The notes beneath the pieces were generated by a model that was not told where the DNA came from, ran no database searches, and saw only the letters and a program-made list of their open reading frames with translations. Below, one piece after another: positions 14,921 to 21,865 of a DNA stretch of 21,865 nt; within the stretch, counting starts at the first letter, position 1; every line of letters begins with the position of its first letter. The DNA is from Flavobacteriaceae bacterium TMED179. GTDB taxonomy: Bacteria; Bacteroidota; Bacteroidia; Flavobacteriales; Flavobacteriaceae. The translations under genes were made by a program, and so were the position numbers. The stretch spans positions 70,142-92,006 of the forward strand of contig NHIC01000007.1 of the NCBI GenBank assembly GCA_002169865.1, given 5' to 3'.

Positions 14921-15682
14921 ATGAATATCCCAGAAAATAAGAAAATTTATTTTGCTTCCGACCAACACTTTGGTGCTCCTACCAATTCTCTTAGTAAAAA
15001 ACGTGAAAGTTATTTTCTTCAATGGCTTGATAAAGTTCAAAAAGACGCCGCTGTCTTGTTTTTATTAGGAGATTTATTTGATTTTTGGTTTGAATACAAA
15101 ACAGTTGTTCCCAAGGGATTTGTGAGAATTTTAGGAAAATTATCTTCAATTGTGGATCAAGGAATTCCTGTACATTATTTTGTTGGGAATCATGATTTAT
15201 GGATGAAAGATTACTTTGAAACCGAATTAAATATTTTTGTTTATCACAAACCAAAAGAATTTATATATAATTCTAAATCTTTTTTTATTGCTCATGGAGA
15301 CGGCCTTGGACCAAATGATTATGGATACAAGTGGTTAAAAAAACTATTTACAAATCCAATAGCAAAACGAATGTTTCAAGCATTACACCCTGATGTTGGA
15401 ATGAGGTTGGGGAACTATTTATCAAAAAAAAATAAATTTATTTCTGGAGATAAAGAATCTGTTTTTTTAGGTGTAGAAAATGAAAGGTTAGCTCTATATG
15501 CAAAAAGAAAGCTTAAGGAAAAGCACCGCGATTATTTTATTTTTGGTCACAGACATATGCCATTAGATATAAATTTAAGCACTAAATCAAAATACATTAA
15601 TTTAGGAGACTGGGTTTCGCATTATAGCTACGCAACTTTTGATGGGAATAATTTAGAAATCAAAATATGGGAAATTAATTAG
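14921..15682 (+). CDS. lpxH: UDP-2,3-diacylglucosamine pyrophosphatase
   Basis: This is a 253-residue calcineurin-like phosphoesterase that should cleave UDP-2,3-diacylglucosamine to lipid X and UMP in lipid A synthesis at the cytoplasmic face of the inner membrane. The metal-binding residues follow the LpxH order: Asp14 and His16 in SDQHFG, Asp51 in GDLFDFWFEY, Asn90 in GNHDLW, His125 in AHGDGLGPND, and His210 and His212 in FGHRHMP. The DFWFEY and HGDGLGP signatures set it apart from general metallophosphatases. The start ATG is 10 bases after the PLP-enzyme stop, and hflX begins one base after its own stop. Confidence 0.9.
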   Translation: MNIPENKKIYFASDQHFGAPTNSLSKKRESYFLQWLDKVQKDAAVLFLLGDLFDFWFEYKTVVPKGFVRILGKLSSIVDQGIPVHYFVGNHDLWMKDYFETELNIFVYHKPKEFIYNSKSFFIAHGDGLGPNDYGYKWLKKLFTNPIAKRMFQALHPDVGMRLGNYLSKKNKFISGDKESVFLGVENERLALYAKRKLKEKHRDYFIFGHRHMPLDINLSTKSKYINLGDWVSHYSYATFDGNNLEIKIWEIN

Positions 15683-15683
15683 T

Positions 15684-16895
15684 ATGATTGAACAAAAATC
15701 ATCAATTCTTGAAAATACAATATTAGTTGGCGTATTTATAGGTGGTCAAGACGAAAAACAATCCAGAGAGTATATGGACGAATTAGAATTTTTGACCTAC
15801 ACAGCTGGAGGCAAAGTTCTGAAGCGATTTACTCAAAAGATTCAAATTCCCAATCCCAAAACCTTTATCGGTTCTGGGAAAATATTGGAAGTAATAGATT
15901 TTGTTAAATATAACGATATTTCATCTGTAATTTTTGATGATGAGCTTTCACCAGCTCAACAAGGCAATATAGAAAAGATTCTTAAAGTAAAAATTCTTGA
16001 TCGAACTGGACTAATCCTCGATATTTTTGCTCAACGTGCAAAGACTAGCTATGCTCGAACTCAGGTTGAATTAGCCCAATACCAATACTTACTTCCTCGC
16101 TTAAAAGGTCTGTGGACACATTTAGAGCGTCAGAAAGGGGGTATCGGAATGAGAGGGCCAGGTGAAACTGAAATTGAAACTGATCGTAGGATTGTAAGAG
16201 ATAAAATTTCATTACTTAAAAAAAAGCTAATTATAATCGATAAACAGATGGCGACTCAAAGAGGAAATCGTGGAGCTCTGGTTCGGGTTGCTCTTGTAGG
16301 CTATACAAATGTTGGAAAATCAACTTTGATGAATGTAATTTCCAAAAGTGGAGTATTTGCAGAGAATAAGCTTTTTGCCACACTTGACACAACTGTTAGA
16401 AAAGTGGTGATAGGGAATCTTCCATTTTTATTGAGTGATACTGTGGGTTTCATAAGAAAATTACCAACTCAGTTAGTAGAATCTTTTAAAAGCACTTTAG
16501 AAGAAGTCAAAGAAGCAGATTTCTTGCTTCACATAGTTGATATTTCACATCCAAATTTTGAAGAGCATATAGACTCTGTAAATCAAATCTTACAAGAAAT
16601 CAAAAGTTTAAATAAACCTACCTATATGGTATTTAATAAAATTGATGCTTATGAGCCCGAATACTGGGATGAAACTGAACTATTGGGATTTAGAGGAAAG
16701 AAGCACTATAGCCTCGAAGAGTGGAAAAAAACCTGGATGAGCTCGATGAATGGAAAAGCTCTTTTTATTTCTGCTAAAAATAAAGAAAATATGAAAGAAT
16801 TCCGAAATCGAGTCTATGAAGAAATTCGAAAAATACATATTACACGTTTTCCCTACAACCACTTTTTATATTCCGATATCTTAGAGGAAGAGTAG
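15684..16895 (+). CDS. hflX: Ribosome-associated GTPase HflX
   Basis: This is a 403-residue GTPase that binds the large ribosomal subunit; HflX splits stalled or stress-inactivated 70S ribosomes in bacteria where it was studied. The N-terminal HflX domain has FIGSGKILEV (61-70) and the helical linker has GGIGMRGPGETEIETDRR (152-169), both diagnostic. The G domain shows GYTNVGKS (206-213), DTVGF (252-256) and NKID (318-321), with SAKNKEN as the G5 region. Translation is probably coupled to lpxH, one base upstream. The gene converges on the short-chain dehydrogenase, with only 15 bases between stops. Confidence 0.96.
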   Translation: MIEQKSSILENTILVGVFIGGQDEKQSREYMDELEFLTYTAGGKVLKRFTQKIQIPNPKTFIGSGKILEVIDFVKYNDISSVIFDDELSPAQQGNIEKILKVKILDRTGLILDIFAQRAKTSYARTQVELAQYQYLLPRLKGLWTHLERQKGGIGMRGPGETEIETDRRIVRDKISLLKKKLIIIDKQMATQRGNRGALVRVALVGYTNVGKSTLMNVISKSGVFAENKLFATLDTTVRKVVIGNLPFLLSDTVGFIRKLPTQLVESFKSTLEEVKEADFLLHIVDISHPNFEEHIDSVNQILQEIKSLNKPTYMVFNKIDAYEPEYWDETELLGFRGKKHYSLEEWKKTWMSSMNGKALFISAKNKENMKEFRNRVYEEIRKIHITRFPYNHFLYSDILEEE

Positions 16896-16910
16896 TATTT
16901 TAGCTAAACT

Positions 16911-17663
16911 TTATTTAATACGATTATTTATATATGCGTTGGCTTGACCTGTAGGGAGGAGTATTAAATCTGCAACATTTACTTTTTCAGGAACTTTTGC
17001 CATATAAAGTAAAGCGTCTGCAACTTCGTCCGCTGTTAGAGCTTGAATTCCCTCATAAACACGTTTAGATCTTTTTTCATCTCCCTTAAAACGAACATTT
17101 GAAAACTCAGTTTCTACTAATCCTGGGTGAATTGCTCCAACACGAATTCCTAATGGATTTAGATCTATTCTTAGGCCTTGAGTAAAAAAATCAACTGCAG
17201 CCTTACTACTACAATATACATTTCCATTAGGATAGACTTCTTTTCCTGCAATAGATCCTAGGTTGATTATATGCCCTTTTTTTAAAGCTACCATTCCTGG
17301 GAGTACAGCTTTTGTAACATACATCAAACCCTTGACATTAGCATCAATCATTGTGTCCCAATCATCCAAATCTGCTTTATGAACTGGATCTAATCCATGA
17401 GCGTTTCCTGCATTATTTATCAAAAGATCAATTTTTTTAAAAGCCTCAGGAAGATTGTTAATGGCCTTAAAAACAGCTTTTTTATCTCTAACATCAAAGA
17501 TTAGAAATTGGTGATATCCACCTAGTTCTTGTTTAAGAAGCTCCAGTTTTTCTTTTCTTCTTCCACATAAAATCAATCGAGCACCCTCAGCAGCAAAACG
17601 AGTAGCTGTAGCATATCCAATTCCGCTTGAGGCACCTGTGATTAAAATAATTTTATTTTTCAT
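16911..17663 (-). CDS. Short-chain dehydrogenase/reductase
   Basis: This is a 250-residue classical SDR that oxidises or reduces a small hydroxy/keto compound with NAD(P) in the cytoplasm. It shows the cofactor loop TGASSGIG (9-16), NNAG (83-86) and the catalytic Ser137, Tyr150 and Lys154 (GSIAG then VYCSSK). Overall it resembles the YdfG-type 3-hydroxy acid dehydrogenases. CGRRKEKL after the second strand suggests NADPH. The start is ATG 17663, directly before the Rossmann fold and five bases after the aldo/keto reductase stop; longer in-frame versions would run into that gene. The substrate is not known. Confidence 0.9.
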   Translation of the reverse strand: MKNKIILITGASSGIGYATATRFAAEGARLILCGRRKEKLELLKQELGGYHQFLIFDVRDKKAVFKAINNLPEAFKKIDLLINNAGNAHGLDPVHKADLDDWDTMIDANVKGLMYVTKAVLPGMVALKKGHIINLGSIAGKEVYPNGNVYCSSKAAVDFFTQGLRIDLNPLGIRVGAIHPGLVETEFSNVRFKGDEKRSKRVYEGIQALTADEVADALLYMAKVPEKVNVADLILLPTGQANAYINNRIK

Positions 17664-17668
17664 AATTT

Positions 17669-18535
17669 TTAAGGTAAAGGGTTTCCCATACTTGCTTCTA
17701 ACATCAGAAACCAATCAATTTTTTCTAACTTTATTGCCGTGGAATCTACGGCTTTTTTAAGTCTTGAACCAGATGTTGTGCCAACAACAGGGAATATGTT
17801 AGAGGGATGGTATATTAACCATGCTAAAAGAAGTTGATCTTCCGAACAATTATATTTTTTACATAAAGGAGTTATTACTTCTTGTATCCGATTTTGCTTA
17901 ATAGTACTTTCTTTAAAATAATTTCCCAGCGGACTCCATGCCATGGCTCCGATATTAGTTAATTTCATGAAATCTAATGTCCCGTCAAACATTGCATTTT
18001 CATAGGTAAGAGAACACTCTAACTGGTTCCAATACAATGAGACTTCCTGTTGAAGTAGTTGAATTTGTGAAGAACTAAAGTTGGAAACTCCAAGTTGTTT
18101 AACTTTTCCCTCTTTTTGTAGCCTCTGAACTTCTTCAGCTATTATATGACTTTCCATAAGAGGACTTGGGCGATGCAGCAAAAGCAAATCTATGTAGTCA
18201 GTATTAAGTTTTAGTAAGGAGTCTTCAACACTATTTCGGATATGTACAGCACTATAGTCATAGTGTTTTACAGGTAATGGTCTTGCATTGCAAGGCATTT
18301 GAATCCCACATTTTGTAATGAACTGAACATCTTCTCGATTTACAGCACTTTTTTTAAAAGCCTTTCCAAATTCAAGTTCAGTTGTATATCCACCATATAT
18401 GTCTGCGTGGTCAAAAGTGGATATTTCTAAACTAACAGCTTTCTCTATAAGTGCTTGCATTTGTTTTATCGAAAACTTGCTGCCCCAAGCTCCCCACGTC
18501 ATAGTCCCAGAAATAATTCTTGAAAAGGGTTTCAT
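17669..18535 (-). CDS. Aldo/keto reductase (YdhF-like)
   Basis: This is a 288-residue cytoplasmic NADPH-dependent oxidoreductase with the TIM-barrel aldo/keto reductase fold. The catalytic tetrad is complete: Asp42 and Tyr47 in FDHADIYGGY, Lys75 in ITKCGI and His121 in LLLHRPSP. The opening RIISGTMTWGAWG and the HRPSPLM segment resemble the E. coli YdhF group. It is the first gene of a two-gene minus-strand unit with the SDR five bases downstream, and diverges from moxR across a 151-base gap. The two reductases may share a substrate pathway, but nothing in sequence names it. Confidence 0.9.
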   Translation of the reverse strand: MKPFSRIISGTMTWGAWGSKFSIKQMQALIEKAVSLEISTFDHADIYGGYTTELEFGKAFKKSAVNREDVQFITKCGIQMPCNARPLPVKHYDYSAVHIRNSVEDSLLKLNTDYIDLLLLHRPSPLMESHIIAEEVQRLQKEGKVKQLGVSNFSSSQIQLLQQEVSLYWNQLECSLTYENAMFDGTLDFMKLTNIGAMAWSPLGNYFKESTIKQNRIQEVITPLCKKYNCSEDQLLLAWLIYHPSNIFPVVGTTSGSRLKKAVDSTAIKLEKIDWFLMLEASMGNPLP

Positions 18536-18605
18536 CTTAATAGAATATTGTTATTTTTCAATTCTAAAATAGCAACAATTACGCTTTTGGCGATTTTGAG
18601 ACTAT

Positions 18606-18628
18606 CCAATTTTTAACCAATTGTTAAC
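18606..18628 (+). repeat. Two overlapping 12-base direct repeats upstream of moxR
   Basis: CCAATTTTTAAC (18606-18617) and CCAATTGTTAAC (18617-18628) differ at one base and are spaced 11 bases apart, about one helical turn. They sit in the only gap between the aldo/keto reductase and moxR genes, roughly 60 bases before the moxR start, so they could be a regulator binding site. The rest of the 151-base gap shows no promoter I would stand behind. Confidence 0.4.
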
Positions 18629-18686
18629 AATGAAATGATAATATATTTTTCAAATTTGCTATCCTAAAAAATTGAATAATATTCTT

Positions 18687-19694
18687 ATGGAAAATTCTAT
18701 AAATCAAAAGGTCGATATTAAAATCATTAATGAGAAAATTGAAAAGGAAAGTGCCTTTGTTGATCTACTAACTTTAGAAATGAAAAAGGTAATTGTAGGT
18801 CAAAAGGATATGGTTGACAGATTACTCATAGGACTTTTAGGTAAGGGACATATTCTCTTAGAAGGAGTTCCTGGTCTGGCAAAGACCCTAGCTATTAATA
18901 CTCTAAGCAAGGCTGTTAAAGGCAGTTTTAGTCGGATTCAATTTACACCGGATTTACTTCCTGCCGATGTTGTTGGAACGATGATTTATAATATCAAAGA
19001 GAATGACTTTTCCATTAAAAAAGGACCAATTTTTGCAAATTTTGTCCTAGCGGACGAGATTAATAGAGCTCCTGCAAAAGTACAATCTGCATTACTCGAG
19101 GCAATGCAAGAAAAGCAAGTGACAATTGGAGATTCAACTTTTAAACTTCAAGCCCCTTTCTTGGTAATGGCGACTCAAAACCCTGTTGAACAAGAAGGAA
19201 CCTATCCACTTCCAGAAGCTCAAGTAGATCGCTTTATGTTAAAAACTGTAATTGATTATCCTAAGTTAAATGAGGAACAACTTATTGTACGAAACAACAT
19301 GAATAACAAGATGCTTGAAGTTAAGCCAGTAGTTACTACAAAACAAATTATTTCGGCCCAAGAAACAGTTAGGCAGGTTTATATGGATGAGAAAATTGAA
19401 AATTACATTTTAAACTTAATCTTTGCAACCCGTTTCCCTGAGAATTATAAGCTAGATTCAATAAAGCCACTTATTAGCTTTGGAGCTTCACCAAGGGGCA
19501 GTATAAACCTTGCTACTGCTGCAAAATGCCACGCGTTTTTGAAGCACAGAGGTTATGTGATACCAGAGGATGTTAGAGCTGTTATTTTTGATGTCTTAAG
19601 ACACCGTATAGGCTTGACTTATGAGGCTGAGGCAGAAAATGTAATTGCCGAAGATTTGATTACACAAATAATAAATGAAGTCGAAGTACCTTAA
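18687..19694 (+). CDS. MoxR family AAA+ ATPase
   Basis: This is a 335-residue MoxR-type AAA+ ATPase, a chaperone-like protein thought to help assemble or activate partners with von Willebrand A domains. Walker A is GVPGLAKT (60-67), Walker B FVLADEINR (119-127), and sensor 1 is the Asn of MATQNP (161-166); SFGASPRGSI in the C-terminal part is the family's lid signature. The start is ATG 18687; a TTG five codons upstream is in frame but less likely. It opens the Bacteroides-aerotolerance (bat)-like operon with the DUF58 gene 39 bases downstream. Confidence 0.93.
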   Translation: MENSINQKVDIKIINEKIEKESAFVDLLTLEMKKVIVGQKDMVDRLLIGLLGKGHILLEGVPGLAKTLAINTLSKAVKGSFSRIQFTPDLLPADVVGTMIYNIKENDFSIKKGPIFANFVLADEINRAPAKVQSALLEAMQEKQVTIGDSTFKLQAPFLVMATQNPVEQEGTYPLPEAQVDRFMLKTVIDYPKLNEEQLIVRNNMNNKMLEVKPVVTTKQIISAQETVRQVYMDEKIENYILNLIFATRFPENYKLDSIKPLISFGASPRGSINLATAAKCHAFLKHRGYVIPEDVRAVIFDVLRHRIGLTYEAEAENVIAEDLITQIINEVEVP

Positions 19695-19733
19695 ATTCAT
19701 TTTCTAATTTGATACACCAAAGTACAAGATATA

Positions 19734-20600
19734 ATGGATACAAAAGAGCTACTCAAAAAAGTTCGCAAGATTGAAATTAAGACTCGTCGCCTAAGCGATC
19801 ATATTTTTGGCGGTGAATATCATTCTACATTCAAAGGACGAGGAATGACTTTTAGTGAGGTTAGACAATATCAGTTTGGTGATGATGTCAGAGCTATAGA
19901 TTGGAATGTCACAGCAAGATATAATGAACCTTTTGTTAAAGTATTTGAAGAAGAACGGGAACTTACTTTAATGCTAGTTGTTGATGTAAGCGGTTCGGAA
20001 GCTTTTGGCACTCAAACTCAATTTAAAAGAGAGATTTTAACAGAAATTGCTGCAACTCTTGCTTTTTCTGCCTTACAAAACAATGATAAAGTCGGACTAT
20101 TGCTGTTTTCGGATCAAGTAGAACTTTTTATTCCACCTAAAAAAGGAAGATCCCATGTGTTGAGAATTATAAGGGAATTATTAGAATTTAAGCCGCAGAG
20201 TTATAATACCAGTATTGGGAATGCTCTAGAATTTTTGTCTGGGATCTTAAAAAAGAAAGCAATAGTCTTCATGCTATCGGATTTTATCGACAAAGGATAT
20301 GAAAAAACCTTAAGAATAGCAGCAAAAAAGCATGACTTAACTGGTATCCGAGTATACGATACTCTAGAAACAAAACTACCTAATTTAGGTATTTTACCTA
20401 TTAGAGATTCTGAAACAGATTCCGTTAAGTGGATAAGTACCTTTTCAAAAAAGGTCAGAAATAATTATGAGAAACGATATAGGGAACATGTAGCGTCATA
20501 TGAAGAATTATTCAGCAAAAATGGTGCAGGCCATCTTAGTTGTGGTGTTGAGGAAAGTTATGTAAAAAAACTCTTGGGGTATTTTAAAGCACGTATATAA
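19734..20600 (+). CDS. DUF58 domain protein
   Basis: This is a 288-residue protein of the DUF58 family, the usual partner of MoxR ATPases. The DUF58 signature lies at about 33-63 (KGRGMTFSEVRQYQFGDD, then VRAIDWNVTAR) and a von Willebrand A-like region follows with a MIDAS-type motif DVSGS (84-88). It has no signal peptide or clear membrane segment, so it should be cytoplasmic. The next gene starts immediately after its stop, with no bases between, which suggests coupled translation. Its biochemical role is unresolved; the operon type has been linked to stress tolerance and envelope functions in Bacteroides. Confidence 0.92.
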   Translation: MDTKELLKKVRKIEIKTRRLSDHIFGGEYHSTFKGRGMTFSEVRQYQFGDDVRAIDWNVTARYNEPFVKVFEEERELTLMLVVDVSGSEAFGTQTQFKREILTEIAATLAFSALQNNDKVGLLLFSDQVELFIPPKKGRSHVLRIIRELLEFKPQSYNTSIGNALEFLSGILKKKAIVFMLSDFIDKGYEKTLRIAAKKHDLTGIRVYDTLETKLPNLGILPIRDSETDSVKWISTFSKKVRNNYEKRYREHVASYEELFSKNGAGHLSCGVEESYVKKLLGYFKARI

Positions 20601-21865
20601 ATGATTAAAAAGTCATTTTCAATTTTAATTCTCTTAATTTCATCCTATTCTTGGGGACAAGAGAAAGGAATATTAACGGTTGCAATCGACTCAACATCAA
20701 TTAAAATCGGAGAACAACTGAATTACATCCTACAAGTGAAGGCGGATAGTTCATCTCAAGTACTTTTTCCAGAAAAACCCATATTTGCACCTTTTGAACT
20801 TCTAGAAGCTTTTCCAGTAGATACTATTCGTTCTCAATCTCATTATTTATTTACTAAGAGATATGCTTTGATTCAATTTGATTCGGGCAATTATTTTTTA
20901 CCCCAACAACAAGTTTTAGTAAATGGTTTTTCAAAAATTGCAAAGTTAATTCCCATTCGTGTTAATTCAGTTAAGGTTGATACAACTAAACAGAAACTTT
21001 TTGATATTAAACCGCTCCAAGAAGTAGAAAAAAACTATGATACACTAATTACTAATATTCTTTGGGGGTTGTTTTTCACCATTATAGTATCATGTATTTT
21101 GTATTATTATTTATTTCAAAAGAGGAGAAAAGAATTAAAGGAAAAGGAGCTTCTTCCTTTTGATCGAGCAATAGAAGAGTTAAAAGCCCTAGAAAACGAA
21201 AGATTAACTGAACAAGAAGAATTTAAAATTTACTACTCTAGATTAACAGATGTTGTTCGGCGGTATTTTGAGGAAGAAGCAAAAATTGATGCTCTGGAGA
21301 GCACTTCTGAAGAGCTATTAATAAAGCTGGAAATGAGAAAAGATTCAGGGACTTTAGATTTAGAACGTAAGACTTTGACTAGCCTTCAGAAAGTTCTTCA
21401 AAATGCTGATTTAGTCAAATTTGCTATGTCAATGCCAGAATATCGTATTGCTAATGAGGATAGAAAAGTAGTTGAAAAAGTAGTTATTCAAACTAAGGAA
21501 GCATTACCTGAACCAACAGAAGAAGAACTTCTCAAAAAAGCAGCTTATCAAGAATACATAGCAAAAAAACGAAGGAAAGAACAGTGGATCTGGGGACTTT
21601 CTGGTGCTGGGATTTTAGGGTTATTGGTTTTGGTAATAAGCATGTTGGTTTATGGTTATTATCCTGTAAGAGACACTTTATTTGCCTATCCAACAAAAAG
21701 CCTTTTTAGTGGTGGATGGATTATGAGTGAGTATGGAACTCCTCCACTAAAAATTGAAACTCCTGATGTGTTGGAGCGTGTTAAAAGACAAGAAAAGAGT
21801 ATCCAGCAATTTACTTTGGGAACTTTTGATAGCCCATTTTATATTGACTTATTATTTGATTTTCC
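20601..21865 (+). CDS. Bat-operon membrane protein with two membrane segments (cut by the window end)
   Basis: The frame beginning at ATG 20601 stays open to the last base (421 codons and counting), directly after the DUF58 stop. A Sec signal peptide (residues 1-19, ending SYSWGQ) is followed by a beta-rich periplasmic region starting LTVAIDSTSIKIGEQLNYIL, like the first domain of BatD-type proteins. A membrane segment lies at about 152-172. It is followed by a basic, Glu/Lys-rich cytoplasmic stretch with the helical RLTDVVRRYFEEEAKIDALE, and by a second membrane segment at about 329-355. Flavobacterial bat operons usually have an uncharacterised gene here before batA and batB. I give no symbol because the end is missing. 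Confidence 0.8.
   Translation, partial: MIKKSFSILILLISSYSWGQEKGILTVAIDSTSIKIGEQLNYILQVKADSSSQVLFPEKPIFAPFELLEAFPVDTIRSQSHYLFTKRYALIQFDSGNYFLPQQQVLVNGFSKIAKLIPIRVNSVKVDTTKQKLFDIKPLQEVEKNYDTLITNILWGLFFTIIVSCILYYYLFQKRRKELKEKELLPFDRAIEELKALENERLTEQEEFKIYYSRLTDVVRRYFEEEAKIDALESTSEELLIKLEMRKDSGTLDLERKTLTSLQKVLQNADLVKFAMSMPEYRIANEDRKVVEKVVIQTKEALPEPTEEELLKKAAYQEYIAKKRRKEQWIWGLSGAGILGLLVLVISMLVYGYYPVRDTLFAYPTKSLFSGGWIMSEYGTPPLKIETPDVLERVKRQEKSIQQFTLGTFDSPFYIDLLFDF

Noticed and set aside
14840..15254. Minus-strand open frames opposite the PLP-enzyme end and lpxH
   Set aside because: They overlap well-supported conserved genes on the other strand and carry no motif.
16899..16908. TTTAGCTAAA palindrome between hflX and the short-chain dehydrogenase as a bidirectional terminator
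   Set aside because: The palindrome has no room for a loop beyond a three-base-pair stem and no T run follows, so it is not convincing.

Overview
The window is AT-rich chromosomal DNA from a member of the Bacteroidota, most likely a marine Flavobacteriia. Support comes from the A-rich, Shine-Dalgarno-poor translation starts, from sequences matching the Bacteroidota promoter box TAnnTTTG, from the moxR / DUF58 start of a Bacteroides-aerotolerance (bat) type operon, from a lipoprotein azurin, and from a divergent TruA-like pseudouridine synthase of a type I associate with flavobacteria. Genes are packed tightly: the longest gene-free stretch is about 150 bases. I see no tRNA, rRNA, CRISPR, insertion sequence or prophage.

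Layout. (1) 1-1394 (+): the tail of an unidentified gene and a GT4-type glycosyltransferase, probably the end of a surface-polysaccharide cluster. It is closed by a clear hairpin terminator that lies inside the end of the convergent nadD. (2) 8550 down to 1406 (-): eight tightly spaced genes. The first five are a TIM-barrel lipoprotein, an MFS permease, a Gfo/Idh/MocA dehydrogenase, a cytoplasmic TIM-barrel isomerase/epimerase and a secreted DUF1080 (3-keto-disaccharide hydrolase) protein. They are followed by the housekeeping genes yicC, gmk and nadD. (3) 8663-10984 (+), divergent from that run: a GMC flavoprotein dehydrogenase and its small Tat-targeted subunit. (4) 13661 down to 11012 (-): an ArsC/Spx-like protein, an EamA exporter, a TruA-like enzyme and azurin. 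(5) 13759-16895 (+): a Cys/Met-metabolism PLP enzyme, an LpxH-type pyrophosphatase and HflX. (6) 18535 down to 16911 (-): an aldo/keto reductase and a short-chain dehydrogenase. (7) 18687 to the right edge (+): MoxR ATPase, a DUF58 protein and a two-membrane-segment protein cut by the window end.

The most coherent system is the divergent sugar locus (3451-10984). Its gene families fit a 3-keto-glycoside route. A periplasmic flavin dehydrogenase, carrying a predicted iron-sulfur cluster, would oxidise a sugar or glycoside at C3. DUF1080 and/or the lipoprotein TIM barrel would then cleave or rearrange the product. The permease would import it, and the Gfo/Idh dehydrogenase and second TIM barrel would complete conversion in the cytoplasm. 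The usual cytochrome c partner is not present here, while an azurin is encoded convergently next door, so azurin may be the electron acceptor. That link is inference. The families are known individually; the substrate and the electron route are what is open.
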